This document shows positions 44,761 through 53,779 of a DNA stretch of 64,000 nt, one piece after another; within the stretch, counting starts at the first letter, position 1; each line of letters opens with the position of its first letter. Source of the DNA: Acidobacteriaceae bacterium UBA1307 (GTDB lineage Bacteria > Acidobacteriota > Terriglobia > Terriglobales > Acidobacteriaceae); contig DBTV01000007.1 of NCBI GenBank assembly GCA_002307235.1, forward strand, positions 19,159 through 83,158. Reading direction: 5' to 3'. A model generated the notes under the pieces. That model did not search any database and was not told the DNA's origin. It worked only from the letters and a program-made list of their open reading frames with translations. Made by a program: the position numbers and the translations under genes.

Positions 44761-45179
44761 AGCAATTCGTTGTTGACCTGCTGCGTGGCAAGAGGCGTGC
44801 CGTTGAGCCACTGCGTATAGAGCTGGTCACTTTGCTGCCTGTGCTTGAGGTGCGCAATGGCCAGTATGCGCAGCATGGTGTCGTCGAGCGTGGGGTCAGA
44901 GAGAGGCTCCTGCAGGTTGCGGGTCTGTTCCATGAGCCAGCCGTGCTCGGCCCGGTGTTTTTCGAGATGCGGATACCGCGTGGCCTGCATCAACCCTTCT
45001 TCCAGTGCAAAGTGGTAAAGAGTGACCTCGACCAGGCTGTGTAGCAGCAGAGCGATGTGCGCGGGCGTTTCTTCGGCTTCCATCGCGTGATGCAGATCAA
45101 AGAGAAGATGGTGAATCTCGCGCAGATCACTGGCGAGAAGGCTGATTCCAAGGCTCTCAATGTCGTTGTCCTGCGTCAT
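44757..45179 (-). CDS. Hemerythrin-like protein
   Basis: A 140-residue hemerythrin. Ligand residues are in place: His in REIHHLLFDLHHAM, His and Glu in YHFALEEGLM, the HxxxH in EKHRAEH and the His-x4-Asp in LKHRQQSD. The N-terminus lacks the usual W-x-Y motif found in the other two, so it is a divergent form. Shares its 3' end with holA; a 216-bp gap with no gene separates it from the next hemerythrin. Confidence 0.87.
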   Translation of the reverse strand: MTQDNDIESLGISLLASDLREIHHLLFDLHHAMEAEETPAHIALLLHSLVEVTLYHFALEEGLMQATRYPHLEKHRAEHGWLMEQTRNLQEPLSDPTLDDTMLRILAIAHLKHRQQSDQLYTQWLNGTPLATQQVNNELL

Positions 45180-45396
45180 GGCATGACCTCGGTTGCACCG
45201 GCATGGCCGGAGCGATGGCAGGGAGAGGGAGCGAGCAGAGCGGTTCTTCCACGCAAGGTGGTTATCGGAGAGGATGGCGTGGGCGCGAGGCAGATTGCGA
45301 ACGGTCGTAAGCTGTCGACGGTGATTATCTTTTTTTAATGCGGGAGGGACGCGAACACACGGGCGCGCAGGGTGGTTTCGTGGAAATCCCCTTTGC

Positions 45397-45816
45397 CTAT
45401 TGCACGCCGGAATGGTTGAGGATGGGACCGTACGGGCGGTCGAACTCCTCGATATGCATCAGAAAACTCTCGCGTGCGAGGGTGAGCATGGCGCTGACCT
45501 GGACGCCTTCGCCGTGCTGCATTTGATGGGCGGCGTGCAGCATATCGGCCATCAGTTTATGGTGGGCGGCGCGATGCTCGGCAAGTGCTTCGTAGTGAAT
45601 GCGTTCAAGAAGCTGTTCTTCGCTGGCGAAGTGCATGCGCATGAACTCAATGAGCTGATCGAACTTTTCGGTGAGCTGTTGGTGGCTGTGCCCACGGGTC
45701 AGCACCAGCCGTAGCTCATTGAGGGTGTCCATCAAGATACTGTGCTGGTCGTCCATGGCGCGGACGCCGACGGTGTAGCAGTGATTCCAGACCAGTTGTT
45801 GCACACAGACCTCCAT
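45397..45816 (-). CDS. Bacteriohemerythrin
   Basis: A 139-residue bacteriohemerythrin with the full ligand set visible: His in MDDQHSILMDTLN, His and Glu in MHFASEEQLLE, HxxxH in EHRAAHHKL and His-x4-Asp in LMHIEEFDRPYG. The N-terminal segment LVWNHCYTVGVRAMDDQH is the typical start. It may bind O2 or NO. It and the preceding hemerythrin are in the same orientation but 0.2 kb apart, so they are not obviously co-transcribed. Confidence 0.92.
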   Translation of the reverse strand: MEVCVQQLVWNHCYTVGVRAMDDQHSILMDTLNELRLVLTRGHSHQQLTEKFDQLIEFMRMHFASEEQLLERIHYEALAEHRAAHHKLMADMLHAAHQMQHGEGVQVSAMLTLARESFLMHIEEFDRPYGPILNHSGVQ

Positions 45817-45887
45817 GCGACATCGGAGTTATCGGCAGGGGGGCTCGCTGTGAGACGAAACTTTCGTGAGGGCCTGTCACTTCGGTG

Positions 45888-46904
45888 CTAGCTGGCGTCC
45901 TCGGAGGCAAATTCGGGATGGGATGCGCCGGAGCGCGCGGTTAAGGCAAGGGCTGCGCCGAGAATCAGCAGGCCGCCGATCCAGGCGTAGGGGCCCAAGT
46001 GCTCGCCCAGCAGTTCGACACCGAGCGCCGAGCCGAGCGCAGGTTCGATATTGAGGAAGACGCCGGCGCGCGAGGCCGGAACATGATGGATGCCCCAGTT
46101 CCAGAGCAGCGTGGTGGTGGCGGTGCAGAGCACGCCGCTGGCGGCCAGCGCGATCCAGGCGCGCGGGCTCACGTGTGCAAAGGGCATCGGCGCAAAGGCG
46201 TGGTGGGTGAGTGTGGCCCAGGCGCTTTCCGCAGCGACGACGAGGGCGAGCATGGCCGTGCCGGAAAAGACCGTGTAGACCGTGATCGCCAGTGGCAAGT
46301 GGTTCTCCATCAGCTTTTTACTGAGCAGAATCCAGGCCAGCGAGGTGACCAGCGAGGAGAGAATCAGCAGGTCGCCGGTGAGCGAGGGCTGTCCGTGACC
46401 CGAGGGGGCGCGGTGCCCGCCAAGGGTGACCAGCGCGGCCCCGGAGGTCGACAGAAACAGCAGAATCCAGCCGAAGCGGTCGAGCCGCTCGCCGGTAAAC
46501 AGCGCGGCCGAGGCGGCCAGCAGCACCGGCATGGCTCCCACCATCAGCGCGGCGTGGCTGACGGTGGTCATGGTCAGGCCGTGAAACTGCACGAGGAACT
46601 GCACGGGGATGCCGAGGCCCGAGGCGATGAGCAGCAACTTGATCTCGTGCGCATTGAGTCGCATGCGAAAGCCGTAACGGGATCCGTGGACGAGGATGAC
46701 GGGCAGCAGACCAAGGCAGGCGAACAAAAAGCGGTACAGCACCATGTGCTCGACGGCCATTTCGTCGAGAGCCAGGCGACCGAAATAAAATCCGGTACCC
46801 CACAGGCATCCGGCCAGGGCGCAGGCTCCGTAGCCGAAAAGGCGTAATTTTTGATGGAAAGCGTGTGGTTTAGCCGTTGCCATGGGGCGAATCGATTCAG
46901 ACAT
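45888..46904 (-). CDS. EamA-family (DMT) exporter
   Basis: A ten-helix metabolite exporter of 338 residues with two EamA repeats: CALAGCLWGTGFYFGRLAL with the tail of the first repeat, and FLNIEPALGSALGVELLGEHLGPYAWIGGLLILGAAL in the second. The start is uncertain: ATG 46904 has GAGGAG touching it; ATG 46883 is an alternative. The substrate cannot be inferred. Confidence 0.88.
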   Translation of the reverse strand: MSESIRPMATAKPHAFHQKLRLFGYGACALAGCLWGTGFYFGRLALDEMAVEHMVLYRFLFACLGLLPVILVHGSRYGFRMRLNAHEIKLLLIASGLGIPVQFLVQFHGLTMTTVSHAALMVGAMPVLLAASAALFTGERLDRFGWILLFLSTSGAALVTLGGHRAPSGHGQPSLTGDLLILSSLVTSLAWILLSKKLMENHLPLAITVYTVFSGTAMLALVVAAESAWATLTHHAFAPMPFAHVSPRAWIALAASGVLCTATTTLLWNWGIHHVPASRAGVFLNIEPALGSALGVELLGEHLGPYAWIGGLLILGAALALTARSGASHPEFASEDAS

Positions 46905-46985
46905 CTCCTCTTCTACTTTCGCATATCGGCCTGAGCGGCCACGATCACATCCCTCCAGCGGGGGAAATCGGAGAAAATACAGAGT

Positions 46986-48278
46986 ATGAGCGGAAAGAAC
47001 GCTGCCGCGGGCAGTCATCGATTCTGTAGAAGAGCTGCGGCGCTGCTTTCGATCTGCGCGCTGGCCATGGCGGGCCGCGCCGTGGCCGCCGCGGGAGCTG
47101 CCAACGAGCGGCCTCCGCGCCCGCGCATGTTGAAAGGCGGCCTGCCCGACCGGCCCAGCCTTTCGCCCGAGATTTCCATTCCCGTTGAGCCTCTGGGCTT
47201 TACGGCTCCGGGAGGGCTCTATCTGGGCCAGCGCGTCAGCCTCGTTTCTCTCGATTTTCTTGGGGAAAACCGGTTGTTGTTCACCTTTCGCGTGCCGGGG
47301 TTGATGCATCGCGATTCCACGCAAAACAAGGACGGAGACGAGCGGCAGATTCGCGCGGTCGTGATCGATTTGCCGACCGGCGTGGCGACAACCGAGGCGG
47401 TCTGGACCCTGCATGACCGGGCGCATTACCTTTGGGCGCTGGGCGACGGGCATTTTCTGCTGCGTGACGGAGCCAATGTCTCCGAGGGCGATGCCGAGCT
47501 TGTGCTGAAGCCGCTGTTGCACTTTCCCGGGCCGCTGCTTTCGCTGGCGATGGACCCGACGCAGCGCTATATGGTGGCGAACTCCTACGAGCCGCCGACG
47601 AATAGCGATGCGGACCAGACTGCCGAGGATCGGGTGATTCGCATTCTTGAACGCGCTTCGGGCCGCGTGCTTCTGGTCAGCCGGATTCGTGCGGCGCAGC
47701 AGTTGCCGATCAACAGCGAAGGCTATCTGGAGTTGCTGCGCGGCTCAGGCCTGTCGTGGATGCTGAATCTGCATCTGTATACGGGCGGCAGCCGCCTGCT
47801 GGGCACGCTCGAATCCAGTTGCGTGCCGGGACTGGACTTTGAGACAGACGCGCTGTTGGTGGCAAACGGCTGCGCCATCGACGGTACGCGGTTGCTGATG
47901 GGGGTTACGACCGGGGGCAAGCTGCTTTGGCAGGATGCAGAGCCAGCAACCTCGGTGTGGCCGGTGCGCGTGCGCTCGGCCCAGGGCACGCGGCTGGCTG
48001 AGGAGACGCTGGTGGCGACCCATGCCGTCAGTGCCTATGCGCCGCTCGGTCAGGAGGACATCAAGGGCCAGGCCGTGCGCGTCTTCGATACGGCCACCGG
48101 CGCGATGGTCTTTGAAACCGCCGCAACGCCTGTGTTTGACGCGGGTGGCAACGTGGCGCTTTCGCCGAGCGGCCGTCGTCTGGCAGTGCTGTCGGGCGGC
48201 GCGCTGCAGATCTTTGCCTTGCCCATTCCGGCACCGAATATCCCTGCGGGTGGCGCACCGTCCGGGCACGGCCTGTAG
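46986..48278 (+). CDS. Exported beta-propeller-like hypothetical protein
   Basis: A 430-residue secreted protein. N-terminal signal peptide (AAALLSICALAMAGRAVAAAGA). The body repeats short beta-strand patterns ending in GDGHFLLRDG, DPTQRYMVANSYEP and LSPSGRRLAVLSGGALQIFALP, like blades of a WD40/YVTN-type propeller. No catalytic signature. It is followed 43 bp later by the PP2C phosphatase and may be co-transcribed. Confidence 0.75.
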   Translation: MSGKNAAAGSHRFCRRAAALLSICALAMAGRAVAAAGAANERPPRPRMLKGGLPDRPSLSPEISIPVEPLGFTAPGGLYLGQRVSLVSLDFLGENRLLFTFRVPGLMHRDSTQNKDGDERQIRAVVIDLPTGVATTEAVWTLHDRAHYLWALGDGHFLLRDGANVSEGDAELVLKPLLHFPGPLLSLAMDPTQRYMVANSYEPPTNSDADQTAEDRVIRILERASGRVLLVSRIRAAQQLPINSEGYLELLRGSGLSWMLNLHLYTGGSRLLGTLESSCVPGLDFETDALLVANGCAIDGTRLLMGVTTGGKLLWQDAEPATSVWPVRVRSAQGTRLAEETLVATHAVSAYAPLGQEDIKGQAVRVFDTATGAMVFETAATPVFDAGGNVALSPSGRRLAVLSGGALQIFALPIPAPNIPAGGAPSGHGL

Positions 48279-48321
48279 GAACCAGAGAATCTGTGTAAAC
48301 TGAGCGAGAGGAGATGGCGCT

Positions 48322-49056
48322 TTGTCTACGGCAACTGTGACGTATCAAGCCGCGGCGGCTAGCGATCGGGGCCGCAAGCGTCCAGCAAACGAGGATGCCT
48401 TCGGGTTTTCTGTCGAGCATGGTGTCTACGTGGTCTGCGATGGCATGGGCGGGGCGGCGGCGGGCGAAATCGCCAGCACGCTGGCCGTCGATGAGTTCAT
48501 GCATCGCATGACGGAGAAGAGCGCGAAGCCCTCGCGCGAGGCCGCCGAGAGTGCCGTGCTTGCCTCGAATGCGGCCATCTACACGCGCTCGCACCGCAAT
48601 GCGAAGCTGAGTGGCATGGGCACGACGCTGGTGAGTCTTGTCGTCGAGGCCTCGCAGGCGTGGATTCTCAACGTCGGCGACAGCCGATGTTATCGACTGC
48701 ACGAAGATACATTGGAACAGATCACGCTCGATCACTCGCTGGTGGAAGAGCAGGTGCGTCTGGGCAGGTTGACAAGCGAGGAAGCGGCGCGTTCGCCTCT
48801 GCGCAATGTGATTACGCGCGCGCTCGGAACCCAGCCGCATGTGACCACGGATGTCTTCGAGTTGGAGACCGTGCCGGGCGATCTTTTCCTGCTCTGCTCC
48901 GATGGCCTGACGCGCGAACTTTGCGACGATCAGCTTGCGCAGATGCTGCGTTCGAGTCATGAACTCGATGTGCTGTGCGAGGACTTGGTGAATGCCGCGA
49001 ATCTTTCCGGCGGGCGCGACAATATTACTTGCGTCGTGGTGCGCGTTGCGGCGTAA
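48322..49056 (+). CDS. PP2C-type serine/threonine phosphatase
   Basis: Mn/Mg-dependent protein phosphatase of 244 residues, TTG start with AGAGGAG upstream. Metal-binding motifs: SDRGRKRPANEDAFG, YVVCDGMGGAAAGEIAS, GMGTTLVSLV, LFLLCSDGLTREL and SGGRDNITCVVV, complete for PrpC/Stp phosphatases. It would reverse phosphorylation by Hanks-type kinases, none of which lies nearby. Confidence 0.94.
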   Translation: MSTATVTYQAAAASDRGRKRPANEDAFGFSVEHGVYVVCDGMGGAAAGEIASTLAVDEFMHRMTEKSAKPSREAAESAVLASNAAIYTRSHRNAKLSGMGTTLVSLVVEASQAWILNVGDSRCYRLHEDTLEQITLDHSLVEEQVRLGRLTSEEAARSPLRNVITRALGTQPHVTTDVFELETVPGDLFLLCSDGLTRELCDDQLAQMLRSSHELDVLCEDLVNAANLSGGRDNITCVVVRVAA

Positions 49057-49248
49057 ACGGCCGAGTTGCGCGAAGATTCAAGAAGGGGCTGGCGCATGCG
49101 TCGGCTCTTCTTTCTTGCGGCCGTCATTATCATGCTTGGCCATGTACAATTCTTCGCAGAGTTTGAAAGCCCGGCTGGATGGCTTTCAATGACGGGATCG
49201 ACCCGTCGGCACGATTGCTGCAAATGCCTTTTTAGGAGTCTTGGTCGA

Positions 49249-50784
49249 ATGAACCGACGTGCAATGTTGAAGACGGTGGGCGGAACCTGTTCCGCTCTTG
49301 CCTTGTCGCAGTTGGCCGTGGTGCGTGCCGCGGCCGCGGAGACGCGCTTTGAGGGAACGCGCGATTCGCTGAAGCGGTATCGTATTCCCGAGTGGTTTCG
49401 TGATGCGAAGTTCGGCATCTGGGCGCACTGGGGTCCGCAGTCGGCCATCGAAGCGGGCGACTGGTATGCGCGCAACATGTACATCGAAGGCAGCGAGCAG
49501 TACAACTACCATGTGCAGACCTACGGCCATCCGTCGAAGGTTGGCTACAAGGATCTGATCAATGACTGGAAGGCCGCGAAGTGGGATCCCGATGGGTTGA
49601 TCTCGCTCTATAAGCGCGCCGGTGCAAAGTACTTCGTCTCGATGGGCATGCATCACGACAACTTCGATCTGTGGAACTCGAAGTACAACCGCTGGAACTC
49701 GGTCCAGATGGGGCCGAAGAAGGATGTGGTCGGCATCTGGCGCGAGGCGGCGCGCAAGCAGGGCCTGCGCTTTGGCGTGAGCGAGCATCTGTGGATCAGC
49801 TACAAATGGTGGGCGACGGCGCACCTTGCCGACAAGCATGGATCGCTGGCCGGCGTGCCGTATGATGGCGCCGATCCCAAGTTTGCGGATCTTTACCACG
49901 ATGCCGACAGTGGCCGTTTTGGCACGACGCTTGACTGGAACAGCGACGGCATTCCCGATGCATGGCGCAAGCATTATCTGGATCGCGTTACCGACTTGAT
50001 CGATCAGCACGCGCCGGACCTGCTCTACACCGATGGCTATCTTCCCTTTGAAGAGTACGGCCTGAAGATGGTTTCGCATTTGTACAACGTGAGCGCGGCG
50101 CACAATGGCGGCGTGGTCGAGGCGGTCTATAACAGCAAGCTCGACTCTGATTGCGCGGTGGGCACCTGCGCGCTCGATCGCGAACGTGGCGTCAATGATG
50201 AGATTTCTGCCGAACCCTGGCAGAGCGATACGTGCATCGGGCAGTGGCATTACAAGCGCGGGCAAAAGTACAAGACGGCGAAAAAAGTCATCGACCTTTT
50301 GACCGACATCGTGAGCAAGAACGGCAATCTGTTGCTGAGTGTGCCGCTGCCGAACTCGGGCGAACCCGATTGGGAAGAGCGCGAGGTTCTGCGCGACATC
50401 ACTGCCTGGATGGACGTGAACGGCGAGGGCATCTTTGCCTCGCGGCCGTGGAAGATTTACGGCGAAGGGCCGTCGACGGAGATCAAACTCAAGTCTGAGG
50501 GCTTCAACGAGGACAAGCGCGGCGACTTTACGGCGCAGGATGTGCGCTTCACCACGAAGGGTTCGACGCTCTACGCCTTCGTGCAGGGCGTGCCGCATCG
50601 CGAGGCCATCGTCAAGGCACTGGGGTACGACAGCGATCAGCGACCGGGCAAGATTCAGCACGTGAGCCTGCTCGGAGCCAGGAACGCGGTGAAGTGGACG
50701 CAGGAAGCGGGCGCCTTGCGCGTGACCCTGCCCGAGGAAAAACTCTCGGAGATCGGCATTACGCTGAAGGTGGAGTTCGCGTAA
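49249..50784 (+). CDS. GH29 alpha-L-fucosidase, Tat-exported
   Basis: Secreted glycoside hydrolase removing terminal L-fucose. The ATG 49249 (AGGAGT upstream) gives 511 residues with a twin-arginine signal (MNRRAMLKTVGGTCSALALSQLAVV..AAAA). The catalytic barrel follows: WFRDAKFGIWAHWGPQS, YVSMGMHHDNFDLWNSKYNRWNS and the likely nucleophile in DLLYTDGYLP. A small C-terminal beta domain ends the protein. The window ends with a fucose-isomerase-like gene 13 kb away, which fits fucose use but is not proof of a linked pathway. Confidence 0.9.
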   Translation: MNRRAMLKTVGGTCSALALSQLAVVRAAAAETRFEGTRDSLKRYRIPEWFRDAKFGIWAHWGPQSAIEAGDWYARNMYIEGSEQYNYHVQTYGHPSKVGYKDLINDWKAAKWDPDGLISLYKRAGAKYFVSMGMHHDNFDLWNSKYNRWNSVQMGPKKDVVGIWREAARKQGLRFGVSEHLWISYKWWATAHLADKHGSLAGVPYDGADPKFADLYHDADSGRFGTTLDWNSDGIPDAWRKHYLDRVTDLIDQHAPDLLYTDGYLPFEEYGLKMVSHLYNVSAAHNGGVVEAVYNSKLDSDCAVGTCALDRERGVNDEISAEPWQSDTCIGQWHYKRGQKYKTAKKVIDLLTDIVSKNGNLLLSVPLPNSGEPDWEEREVLRDITAWMDVNGEGIFASRPWKIYGEGPSTEIKLKSEGFNEDKRGDFTAQDVRFTTKGSTLYAFVQGVPHREAIVKALGYDSDQRPGKIQHVSLLGARNAVKWTQEAGALRVTLPEEKLSEIGITLKVEFA

Positions 50785-50817
50785 ATTCTTGTCGTGCTTT
50801 CCCAAAGTAGAATCAAC

Positions 50818-50852
50818 GAAAGGGGCTAAACGTCGATGCGTTTGGCCCCTCG
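50818..50852 (+). terminator. Terminator after the fucosidase gene
   Basis: Stem of AGGGGCTAAACG with CGTTTGGCCCCT (one wobble) about 35 bp after the stop, followed by CGTGTTTT. Confidence 0.82.
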
Positions 50853-50905
50853 TGTTTTGCACATCGCGCGGCCTCGCGCGCCTTGTAGTATGAACGTGGA
50901 GCCTC

Positions 50906-53179
50906 ATGAAAGAAGCAAAAATACTCTCTTCCGAAATTCTTCTTCACATTGCACAAACGCTCAATCTGCCCATGCATGGATTGGTGGCAGTGATTGGCTT
51001 GCTCGACGAGGGCGGCACGGTGCCGTTCATCGCGCGTTATCGCAAGGAGGCCACCGGCAATCTCGACGAGGTGCAGATTCGCTCGATCGAAGAGAAGCTC
51101 GGTTACTTCCGCGAACTGGTAGAGCGGCGCGAGAGCATTCTGGCCTCGATTACCGAGCAGGGCAAGTTGACCGACGAGCTGAAGGCGAAGATCGAAGCCA
51201 CGCTCGACAAGAGCGAACTCGAGGATCTCTACCTGCCCTACAAGCCGAAGCGCCGCACCAAGGCGACCATCGCGCGCGAAAAAGGTCTTGAACCGCTGGC
51301 GCAATATCTGTGGGCGCAGCAACCGGCGGAGCTGGCTTTGGCCGCGCTTGCGCCGACCTTCATCAACGCCGAACTGGGCGTGGCCAGTGTCGATGAGGCG
51401 CTTGAAGGCGCGCGGCACATTGTTGCCGAGTGGATCAGCGAAGATGCCGATCTGCGCAAGGCGCTGCGCGCGATGGTCTTTGACGAGGGCGTCGTGGTCA
51501 GCCGCAAGGTGACCGATGCGGTCGATGCGCAGGAAAAATTCAAGATGTACTACGAGTATTCGGAGCCGGTGAAGACCATCCCGTCGCACCGCATGCTTGC
51601 GATCCGTCGCGGCGAGGGTGAGAACATTCTCTACTTCCTCATCGAGATTGAAAACGAACGCGCGCTCGGCGTGATTCGCAGTCGCGTGGTGCGCACGGAA
51701 GGTGACTGGCGGCCGCAGCTTGAGCTGGCCGTGGACGACGCATGGAAGCGCCTGTTGAACGCATCGATTCAGGGTGAGGTGCGCGTCGAGTTGAAGCATC
51801 GCTCCGACACCGACGCCATTCAGGTTTTTCGCGACAATCTTTATCAGATTCTGCTGGCGCCGCCGGCCGGGCCCATCGCCGTGCTCGGCATTGATCCGGG
51901 CCTGCGCACGGGATGCAAGGTTGCGGTGGTCGATGAGACGGGCAAACTGCTCGGCCATGACGTGCTTTATCTGCACACCTCAAAGCATGGCAACGAGGAG
52001 TCGGTGCCCAAGCTCGAACGCCTCTTGGCCGCGCATAACATTCGCGCCATCGCCATCGGCAACGGCACGGCCTCGCGCGAGACGGATGCCTTTGTGCGCG
52101 AGTTTCTGAGCGGGCATGGACTGAAGGACATCTTCTCGGTGACGGTCAGCGAGGCTGGCGCCAGCGTCTACTCGGCCTCCGATGTGGCGCGGCAGGAGTT
52201 TCCCGATCTTGACCTGACGGTGCGCGGCGCCATCTCGATTGCGCGCCGACTGCAAGACCCGCTCTCGGAGCTGGTCAAGGTCGATCCGAAGTCGATCGGC
52301 GTCGGGCAGTATCAGCATGATGTTGACCAGCGCCAGTTGCAGGACTCGCTCAATGCGACGATTGAAAGCTGCGTGAACAAGGTTGGCGTCGATCTGAACA
52401 CCTCGTCGTGGACCTTGCTGCGTTACGTGGCTGGCATCACCGAGCGCACGGCGCTGAACATCGTCAGCTATCGCAATGAGAAGGGCGCCTTCCGCTCGCG
52501 CCAGCAGGTGCTCGAGGTGCCGGGCATCGGCCCGAAGAGCTTCGAACAGGCTGCCGGATTTTTGCGCATTCGCAATGCGGACAACCCGCTCGACAGCACC
52601 GCCGTGCACCCGGAGTCGTACGCGATTGTCGAGCAGATCGCGCAGATGGCCAACGCCACGGTGAGCGACATTATTCATCGCCCCGAGCTGCTTGAAAAGG
52701 TTGACAGCACCAAGCTCTCCGCCGGTTCCTACACGGTCAAGGACATTCTGGCCGAGTTGCGCAAGCCGGGTCGCGATCCGCGCGAGAGCTTCGTTGCGCC
52801 GAGCTTCAAGGAAGGCGTCAAGGAGATCTCTGACCTTGAGATCGGCATGGTGCTTGAGGGCGTCGTGACCAACGTCACGCGCTTCGGTGCCTTCGTCGAC
52901 ATCGGCGTGCATCAGGACGGTCTGGTACACATCAGCGAGCTGTCGAACAAGTTCATCAAGGACCCGTCGGAGGCCGTCAAGACTGGCCAGATCGTCAAGG
53001 TCAAGGTGATGGGGGCCGATGCCAAAAACAAGCGCATCGCACTGTCGATCAAGGCGCTGCTGCCGCCCGGCGGCGGACGTGCGCAGGGCCGCGGGCCGTC
53101 GCGTCCACAGGCTCCGCCGCCGCAGTTGAGCATGCAGGACAAGCTCGCCGCCTTGTCGAGCAAATGGAAGACGCGGTAA
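50906..53179 (+). CDS. tex: Tex-family RNA-binding transcription accessory protein
   Basis: A 757-residue Tex protein. Order: helical N-terminal domain (GLLDEGGTVPFIARYRKEATGNLDE), central YqgF/RuvC-like domain (VLGIDPGLRTGCKVAVVDETG), helix-hairpin-helix repeats (FRSRQQVLEVPGIGPKSFEQAAGFLRI) and a C-terminal S1 RNA-binding domain (LEGVVTNVTRFGAFVDIGVHQDGLVHISEL). The last 40 residues are Pro/Gly-rich. Full length, stand-alone gene with its own terminator. Confidence 0.96.
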   Translation: MKEAKILSSEILLHIAQTLNLPMHGLVAVIGLLDEGGTVPFIARYRKEATGNLDEVQIRSIEEKLGYFRELVERRESILASITEQGKLTDELKAKIEATLDKSELEDLYLPYKPKRRTKATIAREKGLEPLAQYLWAQQPAELALAALAPTFINAELGVASVDEALEGARHIVAEWISEDADLRKALRAMVFDEGVVVSRKVTDAVDAQEKFKMYYEYSEPVKTIPSHRMLAIRRGEGENILYFLIEIENERALGVIRSRVVRTEGDWRPQLELAVDDAWKRLLNASIQGEVRVELKHRSDTDAIQVFRDNLYQILLAPPAGPIAVLGIDPGLRTGCKVAVVDETGKLLGHDVLYLHTSKHGNEESVPKLERLLAAHNIRAIAIGNGTASRETDAFVREFLSGHGLKDIFSVTVSEAGASVYSASDVARQEFPDLDLTVRGAISIARRLQDPLSELVKVDPKSIGVGQYQHDVDQRQLQDSLNATIESCVNKVGVDLNTSSWTLLRYVAGITERTALNIVSYRNEKGAFRSRQQVLEVPGIGPKSFEQAAGFLRIRNADNPLDSTAVHPESYAIVEQIAQMANATVSDIIHRPELLEKVDSTKLSAGSYTVKDILAELRKPGRDPRESFVAPSFKEGVKEISDLEIGMVLEGVVTNVTRFGAFVDIGVHQDGLVHISELSNKFIKDPSEAVKTGQIVKVKVMGADAKNKRIALSIKALLPPGGGRAQGRGPSRPQAPPPQLSMQDKLAALSSKWKTR

Positions 53180-53187
53180 CGCGCAAG

Positions 53188-53224
53188 CAAAGGCCTCCGT
53201 GCGAAAAATGCGCGGAGGCTTTTC
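53188..53224 (+). terminator. Terminator after tex
   Basis: AAAGGCCTCCGTGC with GCGCGGAGGCTTT around a poly-A loop, ending in TTTT, starting 9 bp after the stop. Confidence 0.92.
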
Positions 53225-53248
53225 TGCTGGTGAAAGGATCGGAGCACG

Positions 53249-53773
53249 ATGCGGTTGCGACTGGCGACGGAAGCTGATCTCGATGCAATTCTCGCGCTGG
53301 TGCGTGGCGTGGTTCCCCTCATGCGCGCTAACGGCAATTTCCAGTGGAGCGAGAGCTATCCGAATCGGGAGATCTTTGCGCGCGATCTTTCTCTTGGCCA
53401 ACTCTGGGTTGCCGTGTGCCAGGCTGAGGACCAGGAAAAAGTTGCCGGGGTGGCGGCGCTGACGCAGGACCAATCGCCCGAGTACGCGCAGGTGGGCTGG
53501 AATCTTGACGAGCCGGCCATGGTTGTGCACCGGATGGCGGTCGATCCGCGGTGGCGCGGGCAGGGCGTTGCGCGCCAGTTGATGCAGCAGGCCGAGCGTG
53601 TCGCGCAAGAGTCTGGCATCGCGCTTCTGCGCGTCGATACGAATGCGAAAAACAGCGCGATGCAGCGGTTGATTGTTTCGCTCGGCTACGCGTTCTCTGG
53701 CGCCTTCGCCTTCGATAGCCGACCCGGGCTGCGCTTTTATGCCTACGAAAAACGCACGACCGAGTCGGCCTGA
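53249..53773 (+). CDS. GNAT-family N-acetyltransferase
   Basis: A 174-residue acetyl-CoA-dependent acetyltransferase. Conserved blocks: MRLRLATEADLDAILALVR (N-terminal strand and helix), the acetyl-CoA loop RWRGQGVARQLMQQAE (R/Q-x-x-G-x-G/A), and NSAMQRLIVSLGYAFSGAF. Substrate unknown. Convergent with the ATP-grasp gene, with only 6 bp between the stops. Confidence 0.92.
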   Translation: MRLRLATEADLDAILALVRGVVPLMRANGNFQWSESYPNREIFARDLSLGQLWVAVCQAEDQEKVAGVAALTQDQSPEYAQVGWNLDEPAMVVHRMAVDPRWRGQGVARQLMQQAERVAQESGIALLRVDTNAKNSAMQRLIVSLGYAFSGAFAFDSRPGLRFYAYEKRTTESA

Positions 53774-53779
53774 AGAGGT

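Noticed and set aside
45057..45338. Small plus-strand frame upstream of the second hemerythrin
   Set aside because: No ribosome site, odd composition, partly antisense to the hemerythrin gene; treated as noncoding gap.
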